The position numbers and the translations under genes are program-made. Shown here one piece after another: positions 11,531-24,165 of a stretch of 64,000 bases of DNA. The stretch is from Agaricus subrufescens (taxonomy: Eukaryota > Basidiomycota > Agaricomycetes > Agaricales > Agaricaceae), in assembly GCA_029945375.1 (NCBI GenBank), contig CM057069.1, forward strand, positions 434,001 to 498,000. Direction: 5' to 3'. Each line of letters starts with the position of its first letter. Within the stretch, counting starts at the first letter, position 1. The notes below the pieces were generated by a model, which made no database searches, was not told the DNA's origin, and worked only from the letters and a program-made list of their open reading frames with translations.

Positions 11531-12402
11531 TACTTTTACGGTCAGTTTCCTAGACCTATTTTCTTGTAATCAATGGACGATTAACATATATGTGATTCCG
11601 GAACTTCTTACTTACCTCTGTGTATCTCAAAACTCAGTGTATATCTACTCAGAAGCAATAAGCCATGTGCAACGTAGAGCATAATGAGAAATATATGGAA
11701 CAAATATAGCCAAAATTTATTGTCTTCGAAGCTCGAGAAGACTGCCGTGGGTTAACCTCAGGTATTGTGGTCCAGTCTATCTCCTACATTGCATACCGTG
11801 CCCGAGATCGACGAGAGCTTGTAGTGTTTGTGGCTGACTTCTAGAGAAATTTGATGATCACCATGTGGTTCCGCATATCTTCCTTAAACCCGCAACCCGA
11901 CTATCTGGCTGGACCCTGGCTCCACAAGCTTCACCAGATCCAAGTAGCTGTTTCCTTCCAGAATCCCTAGGCTAGGAGTAGGATAGTTCAAAAGAAGTAC
12001 AGCCAACGGCAGGCATTCTATTTTGGGATGTGACAAATGTCATCTTCAATTGGTCCAGGATCGAGATTAACAAGCCCCCAAAATTTGGTCGAACTGGATA
12101 ATATTCTTATCTTCTAGCGTAGAAGGCGATATGCTTAATCCATATACGTCTTTTACCCACTACTTTCATCTGTCCTAATGAAACGCCGCAGCCAATTCCA
12201 GTGCAATCTACGAACTCTCGTAAGGCTGATGCACAGCAGACACTGGCATTATGGCCAGCTCCTTGGAACAACTTATGACGAAAGGCCAGTCTGCAACAAA
12301 ATAAACGGAGACGCCAGGCCATACTATAAAAGCAGGAACTTTTTGTCATCCTCTCGCCCAGCCATTACTCCTACGGTCTAGTCGTTCCACTACTATTCAG
12401 CC
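11531..12402. other. Intergenic, no gene recognised
   Basis: AT-rich 3' flank followed by the promoter of the next gene. A TATA-like stretch (ATACTATAAAAG) lies at about 12321-12332, roughly 75 bp before the ATG at 12403. Confidence 0.45.
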
Positions 12403-12975
12403 ATGAAACCTACTACCACTATCACTATCCTGGCCACATTTATCGCTATTGCTGCGGCACAAAGCGGTCGTCACTCTTCCACCACTACCGGCGCCGATGC
12501 CTCGGTTTCTATGACAGACACAGCGTGAGATGACTATCCCATCCTATATAGATATCAAAATGACCTAGTTGCTTTTAGATTATCAATCGCAACCGACTCT
12601 GCCTCAACCGATCTCGGACCCATCTCTGGCTCTCGAACTCGCTCACACGCCCTGGCAACTCCAAGCGATTCCGGAATCGATGCCGAGGCGACTTCTACAT
12701 GGGATGATGAAAACACGGATACATGGACCGACGACGGGTTTGTTTCCGGACCTTCCATGGTTGCCTCCCATCCCCTCTCCCTCCCGCCCAAGCTTACCCC
12801 AATCGCTGGCTCCCCCACAATATACGCAACCACATCCATGCTTCCCGCCGCTACTACCCCGATCGCAAATCCAGGTTCTGCTAGATTCAATAACGGAGGA
12901 TCTTCAACCGGAGTGCTTAGTTCCGAGTGGCTAGTTATGGGGCTGACTGCTGCTGTGGCAGCTATCTTATTGTAA
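12403..12975 (+). CDS. Small secreted Ser/Thr-rich protein, probably GPI-anchored
   Basis: Exons 12403-12524 and 12579-12975 join to 172 aa. The protein starts with a signal peptide (MKPTTTITILATFIAIAAAQ), continues with a Ser/Thr/Asp-rich stretch that includes an acidic WDDENTDTWTDD segment, then a Pro/Ala/Thr-rich part, and ends with SSEWLVMGLTAAVAAILL, which fits a GPI-attachment signal. The intron is 54 bp with GTGAGA donor and TAG acceptor. It resembles the preceding gene in plan but not clearly in sequence, so a common origin is only a guess. It converges with the SNF2 gene, whose stop is 180 bp away. Confidence 0.74.
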
Positions 12976-13153
12976 TCAGTCCTATAGGACACGTTGACTC
13001 GTTCATTTCTACAGAAATGCCCTTTATATCAAGCGCATATACCTATTTAATACATTCTTCTTTCGGGTATGGATAATATCGCGAATCAGTAAGGTAAACC
13101 AAGAAAAAAACAGTAGATAACCGGATTTAGGTAAATTCATCGCACCGAAGGCC

Positions 13154-16100
13154 TTAACCAGATCCTGCTGGAGGCTGGGCTTGAGTCTTCCCATCATTCT
13201 TCGCCGGTTTCGAAGTAGTCATTCCAAAGAGCTATTAAATAGATTCAGCGAGAAGATCAATCCATGCATGCATATCGCTCACATATTTGATATCCTTTAC
13301 ACTCAATTTGTTGAGTTTAACTCCAGTTCCCTCTCCCAATGCAGCATCCGACAGACCCATCTTCACTTCCTGCAGCTTGAGCATACTATTTCAAATTTCG
13401 AACGTCAGCCATTCCAGCTCGCTACGAGGAGGAACCCTCTCTACACACCGTTCTTCAATGGTATTCTCAACTACCAGACGTTTCACAAACACGTCTTTTT
13501 CTTGTCCAATGCGGTGACATCTACGTTTTCTCTCCATGAGTTACGATATGCAGAATTGGATATGGTCTGACCTATCATAAGCTTGAGATTCCGCTGCGTA
13601 GTTCCACGAAAGATCCATGCTGTCGATCGCATACATTAGGGCGGATGAGCATATAAGCATCGACTAACGTACTTTATGACGCGATTCGCGGAAACAAGAT
13701 TGAGGCTACGAAATGAATTAAACGATAAGATGACCATTTGAGGCTCTTTGACCACTAACATCGTATACTCACCCAACGCTTCCGCATTTAGTACTATAAC
13801 AATCTTCTCAGTTTCTCCTTTAAGCTAAACGAAATCAAGGTAAATTCACCTTATCATGATAACCTTCGGTCCTCCATGCTGCTTGAACTGAGCTAAAACT
13901 TCATCCTTGGAGTTTTTGTCCATCTTGCCATCGAACCTTAAGAAATCAATACCATGATGTGAAAACTCAATCTCCACGAGGTCCAGCATCGAAGTCCCTA
14001 TGACGTATGATCAGCCTTACACTCGAATTGAGTATACAAATGCACTTCTACTCACATTGAGAATAGACAATTGTCTTATCTCCAGACGCTTCCCATTCCT
14101 TCAATAACCGTGTCATTTCAATCATTTTCGTGCTCGAAATCATATCATTACTCTCTTGAGACCACGCGTTGACAAGTGCGGTTGAGAGGCCTCCAATACC
14201 ACCACCACTCTCCTCCTGCTTTGATGCCGCTGGACTTTTAGATTTCTTTACGGGAACAGGTGCGCTCATAGCGTCATCATCGGAAGAATTACCATGCTAC
14301 AACAATTATGAGGCAATCAAGCAACAGTGGCTTCAGGAGCCAAAGCCAATCATTCACTCACACTTTTCTTTCGACGTTTGATAGATGGTCCTATACCTTC
14401 AACAGACGGAAGCTCATCCTCCGAGTCCGAAAGGTCCATTATATTCCTGCTAGACCCAGGTTTACTCGAAGCGGAGGCCTTTCGAGCGGTTTCTTTGTTC
14501 CTGTGAACCAGTTTCTTCTTGGCTTCCTTCCTTGCACGGTCATAACTGGAAAGCTCTCTGTCGGAAGGTTCAAAAGCAGCCCATTTGAAAGTTTTCTGAG
14601 GTCCAAGATCGATCATCTTGTGACAAGTCGGACCTTTGCAGATACATGAAGACATATTCACCGGGTGATAGTGATGGTAGAACTCACAAGGTCTGTATCC
14701 TTTGGTCAGGGCAGTTTCGTATGCCTTCTCAACAGCCTCGTTCTGTTTTTCGTTACCATAACCGCTAGTGCTCATCAGCCACGAAGTCCAATCCAGAGAG
14801 GGCAACACGCACAAAATGCCGTCATGTTCAAACGCCGAATTTTTGAGATTCAGTGCGCAATCTGAGTGTCAATCAGTCTAATTATGGAGGGTCGCTCATC
14901 GAGAAAAAAACCAACCAAAACACATCTCGTGACCACAGCTGAGTATACGACCATTATCTGCAAGCAACACTTTCGCTCTATGAATGAATGCTTTTACAAT
15001 AAAGCTCGCAGTAACTTACTGTCACCGCATTTAGGACATTCGGATATCCCCTCAACATTGGCATCATCATCATTGAAGTCAGCCATTTCGTTAGCAGCCT
15101 TGCGCAATAAGAATCTATGAAAAAGGTTTGTCGAATTTCTGCGGGAGTATAAGAGAAACATACCGCTGTTTAATCTTTTCTCACAATTATTATATGATAC
15201 GCGAACAAGGGAAAATTAGACAGACCTCAGCTACAAGAGTTGGCCCAATCTCCTTTTTCGCTCTAGCCAACTCCTTCGCACATTCGTCTGCCATCAGAAC
15301 AGTGGGATCGGAAAACTCTTCAGTTTGTGACTGGCAACCTCGGTCAGAAATCGATTGTATAGGGTACTATATGACGCACAAGAAGGAGGGAAGGGTGACA
15401 GCATAACTGCCGCAACCTCAATATCAAAACCTAGAAGGGGGTGTTGGCGGGTAAGACAGAAAGAAATGTTGTCACGCACTAGAACGTAATGACGTCTTGC
15501 AGAAAAATCAGCCCATGAATGCGTGAAACGACTATGTATGGTAACTTACGACTTGACCAGGGTATTGGTCCGAATGAACTTGTTGATAGTTATCTTGCTC
15601 TGCGTTTCAAAAGAATTGTAGATCTAATAAAGTTTAAAGTCTATTAGAGGCACGTGTTTGCGTTGCACAACCTCACCTCGCGTTCCTCCTCTGAAAACGT
15701 TAATTTGACCAGCTCAACATCCTTCGGTGGTAGCTGAAGTATAGGTTGGCCCTCAATGGTAGAATCTTTCGTCCGACGCAACAATATAGGTTTGAGTATG
15801 GCTTGAGCGCGCGTACCTTTGAAACATGACATTCATGTACTAATCAAACCCGCCAATTAATTCACATACCAGCGAGGAGGGCATCAGTCATTTGCATTTT
15901 GGCCTGTAGTGGATTCAGCGTGACTCCAGGAACACGAGGAAGGGCATACTATATGGCTATTGAAACTTTCCCAAATATTAAATGGCCTGAAACGTCCGAA
16001 TCGTAGCAGCCCATAGAGATCAACCCTGAATAAAATGAATTAAGATTTTGAATTGATGTCTGAAGTGAACAAAGGATGTACAAAGTGTTTGTCACTGGTG

Positions 16101-17637
16101 TGCCGGTCAACATCCACCGGTACTTGGCTCGCACATACGCCATGGAAATGCTTGCGCGCGTTCCCCTACACAAGAGTCAGGGGATAACATAAGGAGCTTG
16201 AACTAGAATTACCTATTGCGTATGAATTGCGCTTCATCGGCCACGACCCGGAAAAATTTAGTGCGTGCCAAGGGACCGCTGAGTAAGGGATGTGAGCGCT
16301 ATCTCAAGTGATCATACATAATTTCCTAGACTCACCCGTATTTCACAAGCCAGCTGAGCTCATCTTGAGGGTCCACATCAGAAGGGCAGTGGAAATCCGC
16401 GTGTAAGGTCTGATAGGATGTGATCACAACCTACGAATGGAGAAGGGCCAAATTAGATGTCAGTGGTTCCGTTACTCTTACTCTCCTAAAAGGGCTTACA
16501 TCCTTCGATTTTACGGCTGACGAACTCTGGAAAAAAGCTTAATTAATACATGGGGTAGGATATATATAGAGGAATCAACACCAACCTTGAGTTTGTCTTT
16601 ACCATGATGGATATGCACCGCGAACAGTCCGTTAGTCTTAGCTTCTATCTCGTCTTTCCACTAGTAGGTCTCTCAGCCTGTGAAAGGTAAATGCTATTGT
16701 AATAGGGTTCTCACTTGTTGTAATAGTGCAGCAGGGACAACAATAAGCGTCGTTCGATGGTCATCCTCAATGTCAGGCAAGTTTTTAACCATCGTAGCAA
16801 TCATCTGAACAGTTTTGCCTGATTCATACTGAGTAGCGATAAGGATGGCAGATAATAAGTAATACCGAGGCCCATATCATCGCTGACGGTCGGTGAGTAA
16901 AGTGAAAATGTGATGCTGCAAAGCCACGTACGCAAGAATGCCACCTTTGTGCGGCCCATTTTCTTGTTCTAGCATCCTTGGGGATAAAGTTGGTTTATGT
17001 CCCAGAAATGGCTCAACGCCGCCATCACTCACCACGCGACTCCAATAGCTTGATGAGCCAATAACCGAACCTCAAGGCCCGGAAGATAATCTTGTTTGCT
17101 GTAAGGGGGATTAGCATGATTCTCAAAATTCGCAAACCACGTTACCATTCTAGTCCGAGCTTCTGCATTGCAGTTTGCACGCTCAACCCGTGACTGACGT
17201 TATCAATGGCTCTCGTAACGAATTCGGCGAGTCTGTTTCTTAAATAACGGCGGGGACATTATGAGTGGATTGGGCGCCTACTTTTCCTCTTGGTCGGCTC
17301 CTGCGCAGTCAATGGGTTTCAAAGGCGTTTCCTGGTCATAATTGAGGTTAAAACCCCTGCTGCGGGTGGTGGAACCACCGGGAGAGGATGTGGGTGGAGG
17401 AGGCTTCACATCCATCACTATGGCATTTATTGAAGAAGTAGCTATTAAAGAAAGAAGTGGCATACTTTTGAAAACGAACTGCGAATTTGCCTGGGCAATA
17501 GAATTTTGATCTTCCTCGCGGTCTGAAAAAGATCGAGACTGCAACAATCCAGGCGGGGGTTGCTGTGTCCCCTCTCCACTTCCCGACATGAGGGACTGGT
17601 CCAGAGCATCGAGAAGACTAGAACGACCCGCCGGCAT
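13154..17637 (-). CDS. SNF2-family ATPase/helicase with Cys-rich insert (Rad5/Uls1-like)
   Basis: A large gene with many short introns. After a disordered N-terminus (MPAGRSSLLDALDQSL from ATG 17637) come the SNF2 motifs in order: VRLLAHQAIGVAWMLEQE, GILADDMGLGKTVQM (Walker A, split by two introns near 16930-16840), LIVVPAALLQQW, VITSYQTLHADF, FRVVADEAQFIRN (DEAQ box near 16230), YRWMLTGTPVTNTL, ILRRTKDS-like, then a Cys-containing region near 15020-14640 (ECPKCGD and CICKGPTC) suggesting a RING or other zinc site between the helicase lobes. The second lobe has KTIVYSQ, LRFDGKMDK, NLVSANRVI and CHRIGQEKDVFVKRL. Such DEAQ-type enzymes with a zinc insert are ATP-driven chromatin translocases, in yeast Rad5, Rad16 or Uls1. 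Motifs are complete. Which subfamily is not settled. Confidence 0.87.
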
Positions 17638-18424
17638 CGTAGCAGACAGAGTCGCGTTCAGGGGAACCGAGAAGGAGGACGCGTCGTGACGAAATGCTCA
17701 TTAAGCCTCGCCGGCAAACTCCCGCAAATAATTAGATTAAAGTCACGGGACGGCGAACAGGGGGTGTGTTATCCCCATTCAGTCGCGGGCTCGCTCTTCG
17801 CTTCCATCAAGGTTCGTAAATTGTCGCCCATGCACTCTCCGCCAGCTCGCACAGCCTTGCCTTGCGTAACTGAAAACGCGTGGGCCTCCTGCATGGACGC
17901 CCGGCGCAGGATCCGGGCTTAGGGTTTGACAAAAACCCCAGACATTCGCCCTTTGAGAGTATGGCTTCTCGACTTTCGCTCTCGAAAGCGCAGAAATCAT
18001 CTCCGGTACCCGGATCTGTGGCAATTAATTCGTGACGGAATCATATTTCCCAGACAGACACAAATGTCTCTCTCTACCGCCGCCCAAATCCTTCTGGGTC
18101 GATGATGTCCCTTTTGGGCCCACCATTCACGCATTCCTCCGGCCATTAGTCTGACCCTTCGCGCATGCTCGTCCATGCCCACCCCACGCGGCCCGTCAGC
18201 CCGAACATATAAGGAAGAAGATTTCACGGGTACTTGGATCCCCCTCTCCACCCCGCTCCCCACTTATCACCTGCAACTCCAAATCAGAGAGTTGATCTAT
18301 TTTCCCCAATCCGGACTTATATATCCAGCCGTCCGCTCCCTCCTTTGGCTTCCACCCCTAGACTTTCCTTTCTTCCCTTCGTTCCTGCCTCTGTTCCGTT
18401 CTAGCTGAGAGTCAATTTTCTGCA
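17638..18424. other. Divergent intergenic between SNF2 gene and DPBB gene 1
   Basis: A shared promoter region of 787 bp. It is GC-richer than the other intergenic stretches and pyrimidine-rich on the plus strand near 18330-18410, directly before the DPBB gene. A TTATATAT element at about 18318 could serve the DPBB gene. Frames seen here have no family content. Confidence 0.45.
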
Positions 18425-18946
18425 ATGAAGTTCTCTAGTACCCTATCTGCTCTCCTGGTATCTGCAAGCCTTATGTTGACAGTTAGCGCTTCAAAAGGAG
18501 ATGGTAGGTCTTGTCACGAATAATTTTACTGCGACAAGTCATACTAAAATTTTTGTCCAGCCACCTATTACGATCCTGGTGTACGCTTCCCCCGTCCTCC
18601 TTTACGCTCCACCTTTCCCTTATCGAATATTAGTTAGGAGCTTGTGGCCGCACGAACAAAGCTAGCGATCTCATCGTCGCCCTCCCGGCCTCCAAGTATG
18701 GTACAGGAAACCATTGTTTCAAGAATGTTGGTATCCACTGTAAGTCCTTTCGTCGCTATGCCTTTCCTAATCAACTCATTGTTGTCTACCCTCCCACAAT
18801 AAGACAAAGGCAAATACGTCAAGGCCATGGTAGTCGACAAATGTCCCGGTTGCGGCCCAAACGACTTGGACGTTTCACCAGCCACATTCTCTCGGTTAGC
18901 CAATAAAGACCTCGGACGTATCAAAGTAGACTGGGAATTTCTCTGA
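18425..18946 (+). CDS. Secreted DPBB (RlpA/barwin-like) protein, copy 1
   Basis: Four exons join to about 115 aa. A signal peptide (MKFSSTLSALLVSASLMLTVSA) precedes a short linker ATYYDPG, then LGACGRTNKASDLIVALP, a GNHCFKN block, and the DPBB core VDKCPGCGPNDLDVSPATF ending KVDWEFL. This is the RlpA-like double-psi beta-barrel fold shared with barwin, kiwellin and expansin domain 1; such small secreted fungal proteins are thought to act on or bind cell-wall polysaccharide, without shown activity. The acceptor of intron 2 must be the TTAG at about 18634 to keep the family sequence LGACG. It is one of three paralogs in this window, closest in sequence to copy 3 in the LGACGRTNKAS block. Intact. 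Confidence 0.88.
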
Positions 18947-20829
18947 CATTCCTATGCATCAAGAATCTCGTACATAGATGCCGGGGCTGTCGTTGATCGG
19001 CAACCGTTGTTCCTATTTATTTATATCACATTTTGGTCGTCGCCTAGAATACGTTTATACCATCCCGTACATACTTATATGTCTGTACCAGCACTCAGTT
19101 ACACGTAGATAAAAAAAATAACATTGATTCTCAAGCACGAAAGTAAGACAACCGATATCAACAAGATTGAAGCACGGCACGAAAATTCTTCGTTTCCGAA
19201 CTTCGGCTGTCCTGCCAAGCTTTTCCAGGGCCATCAACAAACACTTGTGTCGTTTGATGGCGCTGTTGACAGCGTACATTTTTTCTATCCAACTATACTC
19301 TTACTGAGAATCACTCAGATTCTCCTGCCAGACAGGCATCAAATAACATGTCAATGTTCACCTCCACAGACGTGATTCAAGTGGGCTCGAATGTGACCGC
19401 CATCAGAGTAACCTCAATGCTAAAGCGATGGTGGTCAGGGACATCTTGTTGTACGTGACCGACCAACAAGGAAATCAAATTTTGATTAGCCAGTTTTGTA
19501 GCAGCTGGACCAGACCAGTGGCAAACCCCCGCATGGCGGTGAGATGTAGCCTACATACACCCCAGGTTGATATCAGCCAATTTTTACGCGGCTTTATTTT
19601 TTTTTTTGGTTCATCATGATGTCTTTAATAATGGACTGTGGGATTGAAAACCTGTGTATGCAAATTTCGTCACCCGGTGACGCCATGGGTTCCTGAATCG
19701 CTGGTAAGCCAGGAGCCTTGAACTCAGTCGAGATTTTTTTTTGTTTTGTTTTGGCATCTCGCCCGCGGTCGCGGATATCTCTTGAGCCGTGAACCAAGAT
19801 TAGAACAATAATAATGATAGCCTCGTTGGGCGGTAGGTCAACGGATAATATATATATATCATAATGAATGATTTTAGATTGAAGACGTCATGAGTCGCAT
19901 CATGTAAGGAACTGAAGGAATTGCAAGAGGTGAAGATAGATATGGTTATACCTTAGTGGGCGGTGAAATAATGTAGAAACTTTGGCTCTGAGTTCGTAAA
20001 CACGAAGTAAGCTCTGTTAACTGTTATGTTATGTAGTAAATATCTAACAGGTTCATTTAGCTTTCACACACACATACCAGCGAACTCAGGTTACAGCACC
20101 CGACCTGAAACCCCAGTAAGAAACTCAGTGTCAAACCTACTACAGATGCTCATAATCCTATCGTAGCGGTGTCATCAGTATGACGATTGCGCTACATACC
20201 AGTTAAGTGATCAATGACTCAATATCCCGATCTTGTTCCTCCTTTTCTTGGTGGAACCTTGATAACCTCTGATGGTTGACGAAGGAGTCATCTGGGGTCC
20301 GATTATCGTGATTATCAGGCTAGCCATAGCTGCAATGACTTGCTATGAAAACGATTCTTTTCCGCAGACATGGTGGAATGCCGCTCCATACTGCTAAGTA
20401 GTATCAAAATATGTCACACTGCTGCTGAGTGCTAACCCCACATCGGAATATTGCCACACAAACCACAAGTCTTGTTTTTCTTATCCTATTGCCACAACCA
20501 TCTGATGGCGCCTATATTCCGGCTCAGTGTAATATCAGACGAAACATTCGGTTCGGTGTTGCCAGTTTAGGACGGAAAGCAACTAGAGGGTTGGCATTGT
20601 ACAATGACATGGGAATGACGGAGGGTACGACAGAGGTAAGTAAAAACGATTACTGTTTCGATGACCTCTTCATCATGATGAATACTCCGTCCCGCTTTTA
20701 ATTACGGTGCTGTGGAACTAGTGCCGGGTGCCAGCAGAATATATAAACCCCTAGCAAATGAGGGCCACCGACAAACACGAAGCTCATTCTATCCTACTAG
20801 TACCAAATCTCATATCCAACCAACCCACT
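18947..20829. other. Intergenic with duplicated spacer upstream of DPBB copy 2
   Basis: No gene is recognised. From about 20230 onward the sequence resembles the stretch 31130-31560 before DPBB copy 3 (shared pieces include CTTGGTGGA, CAATGACAT, GGAATGACGGAGGGT), so the spacer was duplicated with the gene. A short TA repeat lies at 19849-19860. A T run lies at 19591-19607. Confidence 0.55.
20740..20747 (+). promoter_or_regulatory. TATA box of DPBB copy 2
   Basis: TATATAAA lies 83 bp before the ATG at 20830. The same element in the same setting (GAATATATAAA followed by CCCTAGCAA) precedes copy 3, so it is conserved between the paralogs. Confidence 0.65.
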
Positions 20830-21396
20830 ATGAAGTTCTACAGCATTATGTCTGGCAGTCTCGTCGTGGTATCAGCAAATCTCATGCTGACAGCGACCGC
20901 CTTCCAGGGATCCGGTAAGTCTGGGGTGATACCACAGAATTACAGCTACACCATCTAATCTAATATTCACTATTCGTTTTCTTTCGATAAGCCACCTTTT
21001 ATTTTGCCGGTGGTGTATGTTGTCCTTCTATGCTCCATCTACTACACACTTCTCACTTACTAAAAAGCAGGTGGGAGCATGTGGTTTTATCAGTCAAGAT
21101 AGTGATTTTATCGCTGCCCTCCCAGTCGACAAATACGGCGCCGGAGAGCATTGCTCCAGGAACGCCGTTGTCTACTGTAAGTCTCTCCCTACTTCTTTAT
21201 CTCCTTTACAAAATCAGAATACTAATTGTCTTATTTATCTCCTTCGTGATAAGTCCAAGACAGGTCGGTCACCGTCACCATAGCCGACGAATGCCCCGGG
21301 TGCGGTCTCAACGACATAGATCTCTCACGAGCAGCATTCTCTCAATTGGCCGACCAATCCCTCGGTCGCATCCCTGTAGATTGGGAGTTCCTCTAG
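20830..21396 (+). CDS. Secreted DPBB (RlpA/barwin-like) protein, copy 2
   Basis: Four exons. The N-terminus MKFYSIMSGSLVVVSANLML is a signal peptide, followed by AFQGSG, ATFYFAGG, then VGACGFISQDSDFIAAL, EHCSRN, and the core ADECPGCGLNDIDLSRAAF ending RIPVDWEFL. The fold and likely role are those of copy 1. It differs from copies 1 and 3 in the block after the first Cys: the CGRTNKASDLIVALP sequence is replaced by CGFISQDSDFIAALP, and the Lys before CPGCG is Glu. Joining across intron 3 needs the one-base phase used by the other copies (TAC T plus TC CAA), giving YFQDRSVTVT. The gene appears intact but is the most divergent copy. Confidence 0.85.
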
Positions 21397-21931
21397 AAGC
21401 CTAATCTTGACTCTGTTGTAGAAGAAAGTCATATCTTACATAGGTCTCAAGGTCGTTGTTGACCACAATTGCTATCCTTGTATCTTTATATGTGTCATCT
21501 TGTAGTCATATCTCAACTGTTACTTTGGCACACGTACAGACGTATATATATCTTGGTTCTAAACGTTTACTACAAGCGGACAAAAAAATGCGGCAGTCTG
21601 AGAATATCAAAACGAAAAGTGAACCACGACATCCATATACACTTCACACTCCCTTCTTACGTCTTATCTTATTGACAATGTATAATCAAGAAATTCAATT
21701 CTCCACAGTGCCCAGAGGATGTCGCTTCCTGGAATCAATCTATTTCGGGTCTGTATTCGCATTGATACCCATCTGAGGCTACTGTGACTTACTGTGACAC
21801 ATATCCCTCTTTCGTTTTTTTTTTTTTTACAACGTGTTTACACGCTAGCACGCCACTTTCAAGTCCATCTCTCTTCCTGAATCCATTTCAGCGTTAGGTG
21901 CTTCAAATCTAGGCCTACATTCTTAACTGAT
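21397..21931. other. Intergenic, 3' flank of DPBB copy 2
   Basis: The first 200 bases align by eye with the 3' flank of DPBB copy 3 (shared CTTGTAGTCGTATCT-like and ACGTATATATAT-like pieces), so the duplicated block extends past the stop codon. The rest is promoter sequence of the F-box gene with a T run at 21816-21829. Confidence 0.5.
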
Positions 21932-23413
21932 ATGCTCACACTCTTATTCAGGAGGATTAATTCCTGCAGACCGGGACAGACGGTTTCAACGTTGCCAACA
22001 GCCCGGTCTCAACACAGAGTCCCTTTTCACGTAATGGAAGACTACCATCCGGAGAATAAAAATCCGCAACATTGTCGTCTGATGAATGCAAACAACTCGT
22101 CCACTAGGAATCTACCAAACGAAATCCTGTCATCCATCTTTGAATTGGTTTGCGTACCCAGTGGAGCAGACGTCCTCACTGAATTCGAAGATCTCCCGAA
22201 AAGGCCCCGCATTACCTTGGCGTCTGTCTGTAGCCATTGGCACGACGTTATCTGGAATACTCCTCAGCTTTGGCCAAAGCTCTCGGTTAACATCTGCAGT
22301 TACTATTTGCAGAAAGCAGCGTCAACGTTACAGATGTTTGCGGATAACCATGCGACTCCTGGGTTTCTTGATCTTGACTTCCCACGTTCCGGCGACTGTA
22401 ATTTTGAAGAATTGTTGTCCCCTTTGGATGCGCTGTTATCACGACAAACCGCACCACGCATCCGCCATCTAGGTCTCCGCAACCTGAAAACAGGTTTTAC
22501 CGCCATTGCGACCCTCATAAGAGAGCGCTGTTGCAATATACAGACGCTTTCCCTCTCTTGCGGATTTTTACCATATCGCCTCCTCTCCCTTTCATCAAAC
22601 AATCGGCCTCGGCCAAAATTTGAACCTCCCACCTACTGGCCAACAATCACCACCCTCAATCTATACCATATGCCGATGGATACTTTTTTTGACTTGCTGT
22701 TTAGTTGCCAACAATTAACATCACTAAGATGCGATCAGTTTGATGAGCCCATTAACCACCCCACCGAGCCTCCAAGCTATCAGGGCCAAACGGTGGTGCT
22801 CCCTTACCTCACATTCCTTGCGTTAGCCACCTTCCAATGGCCTCAAAGCGCCATATGGATTGATGCTTTCCTCCAAATTTATCGGTTCCCGAGTCTCAAA
22901 CAGCTGCATTGGTCCATCCATCCATCAAAGTATTCCCTAGAGCCCTTTCACACCTTTCTGTCTGCTTTGCCAATATCCTGCGACACCATTTATTTTGACG
23001 TCATGTTCGTAGGCCCCAGCGATAATGATGGTCGGCCGAACCAGGGACAATGTTTAGAAGCCGCTCTAGCACATGTAGGACAAGTTAAGCACTTGATTGT
23101 CTCAAATAATCACGAGGTGTCCGAGCTCGAAGTGATGTGGCGACTACTTGCAGACTACACTTTTCTCCCCTCCTTGGAACGTTTCTCCTATTATACAAAC
23201 TTGAGTCCAAATCATAGAACATACGTATATGGTATCAGTGGATTATTCCGAGGCAGGAAAGAGGCTGGTGCTAAGGCGTTTCACTTGGATATACCTGATA
23301 GGTGGTTCAAATTTCCCGATTGGGAGAATCAGAGGGCCGAACTCTCTCGGCTTATGATTGACGGTAGTTTTGAAGTCGAAATTTATCATGGAAACAAGAA
23401 GTTAGTTATATGA
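21932..23413 (+). CDS. F-box protein (Agaricomycete type)
   Basis: One exon, 493 aa from the first ATG; an in-frame ATG at 22034 gives MEDYHPEN and may be the true start. The F-box is at residues about 60-115: LPNEILSSIFELV, then an insert, then ASVCSHWHDVIWNTPQLWPKL. F-boxes bind Skp1 in SCF ubiquitin ligases. The C-terminal part has leucine-rich, LRR-like spacing but no clear repeat consensus; it should be the substrate-binding part. The end reads AELSRLMIDGSFEVEIYHG and KKLVI. A broken copy of the last quarter is present at 30280-30557. Such F-box genes form large families in Agaricomycetes; the target is unknown. Confidence 0.88.
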   Translation: MLTLLFRRINSCRPGQTVSTLPTARSQHRVPFHVMEDYHPENKNPQHCRLMNANNSSTRNLPNEILSSIFELVCVPSGADVLTEFEDLPKRPRITLASVCSHWHDVIWNTPQLWPKLSVNICSYYLQKAASTLQMFADNHATPGFLDLDFPRSGDCNFEELLSPLDALLSRQTAPRIRHLGLRNLKTGFTAIATLIRERCCNIQTLSLSCGFLPYRLLSLSSNNRPRPKFEPPTYWPTITTLNLYHMPMDTFFDLLFSCQQLTSLRCDQFDEPINHPTEPPSYQGQTVVLPYLTFLALATFQWPQSAIWIDAFLQIYRFPSLKQLHWSIHPSKYSLEPFHTFLSALPISCDTIYFDVMFVGPSDNDGRPNQGQCLEAALAHVGQVKHLIVSNNHEVSELEVMWRLLADYTFLPSLERFSYYTNLSPNHRTYVYGISGLFRGRKEAGAKAFHLDIPDRWFKFPDWENQRAELSRLMIDGSFEVEIYHGNKKLVI

Positions 23414-24165
23414 GGTAGTGCCTATTTTGTGCTTCTGTCTGTCAATGTTTGAGAACGTATCTGCATAAGGAGTCATGTAATGATCCGTGATATACAACTA
23501 TTTCCCCTTTCCGTCGTGTCGTGATAAATAAGTCTAGGAGACAAACAGTCGAAGGTTGTCTAAGAGGAAGCCTTGGTGTCGGCTATGTCTCTGCCTGATC
23601 TTGCATTCACTCTGCTTATCAGCGACCGCAATGTCCGCCAGTCACGACATTGACGACTATACTAAGGCCAACACCGTAGTGACAATGAATGTTGTCGTAG
23701 AATGCTTTTGAGTACTCTTTGGGTCTTTGATGGTAGATAAACTTTGTACCCACCACTGCCCGCAAATAGTCCAAATCCCTTAGTGCTCAGTGCTCTCACT
23801 TAGTTATCACATCATCACACGACCATCAAAGTTTTTGACGTATTGGTTGATGCTTGCTCTCTTCTGATTGACGCATTCCGTTGAATACTTTTGGAGCTGT
23901 ATTATCGACATACTTTGGCTGCTGACACAATCAATACGTTCTACGGTATCAAATTTGTGATTAATAGGTATCCTGATCATGATCCCTCGGTAATTTCTAA
24001 CATTTACCCACAGTGCAATTAGGAGTCGAGTTCTCAGATAAGCGCATCGACTTGCTGCTAGAGGATGGATGTCCTTTTTCTTGTGGACTTAGTAGAACGT
24101 TGCATGGTGAAATATGTCACACCAATTCATAATCCTGCAACGCGGACTCTGTAGGGACGTATGAT
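23414..24165 (+). repeat. Duplicated spacer, copy next to the intact F-box gene
   Basis: This non-coding stretch aligns by eye with 30558-31320: both start just after the KLVI codons with GGTAGT, then GTGCTT, GTCTGTC, ATGTTTGAGAA, AAGGAGTCATGT, CTGGTGTCGGCTATGTCT-like and CTGATCTTGCATTCACTCTG. Identity looks about 75-85 percent with small gaps. It has no coding frame and marks the extent of the segmental duplication. Confidence 0.8.
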
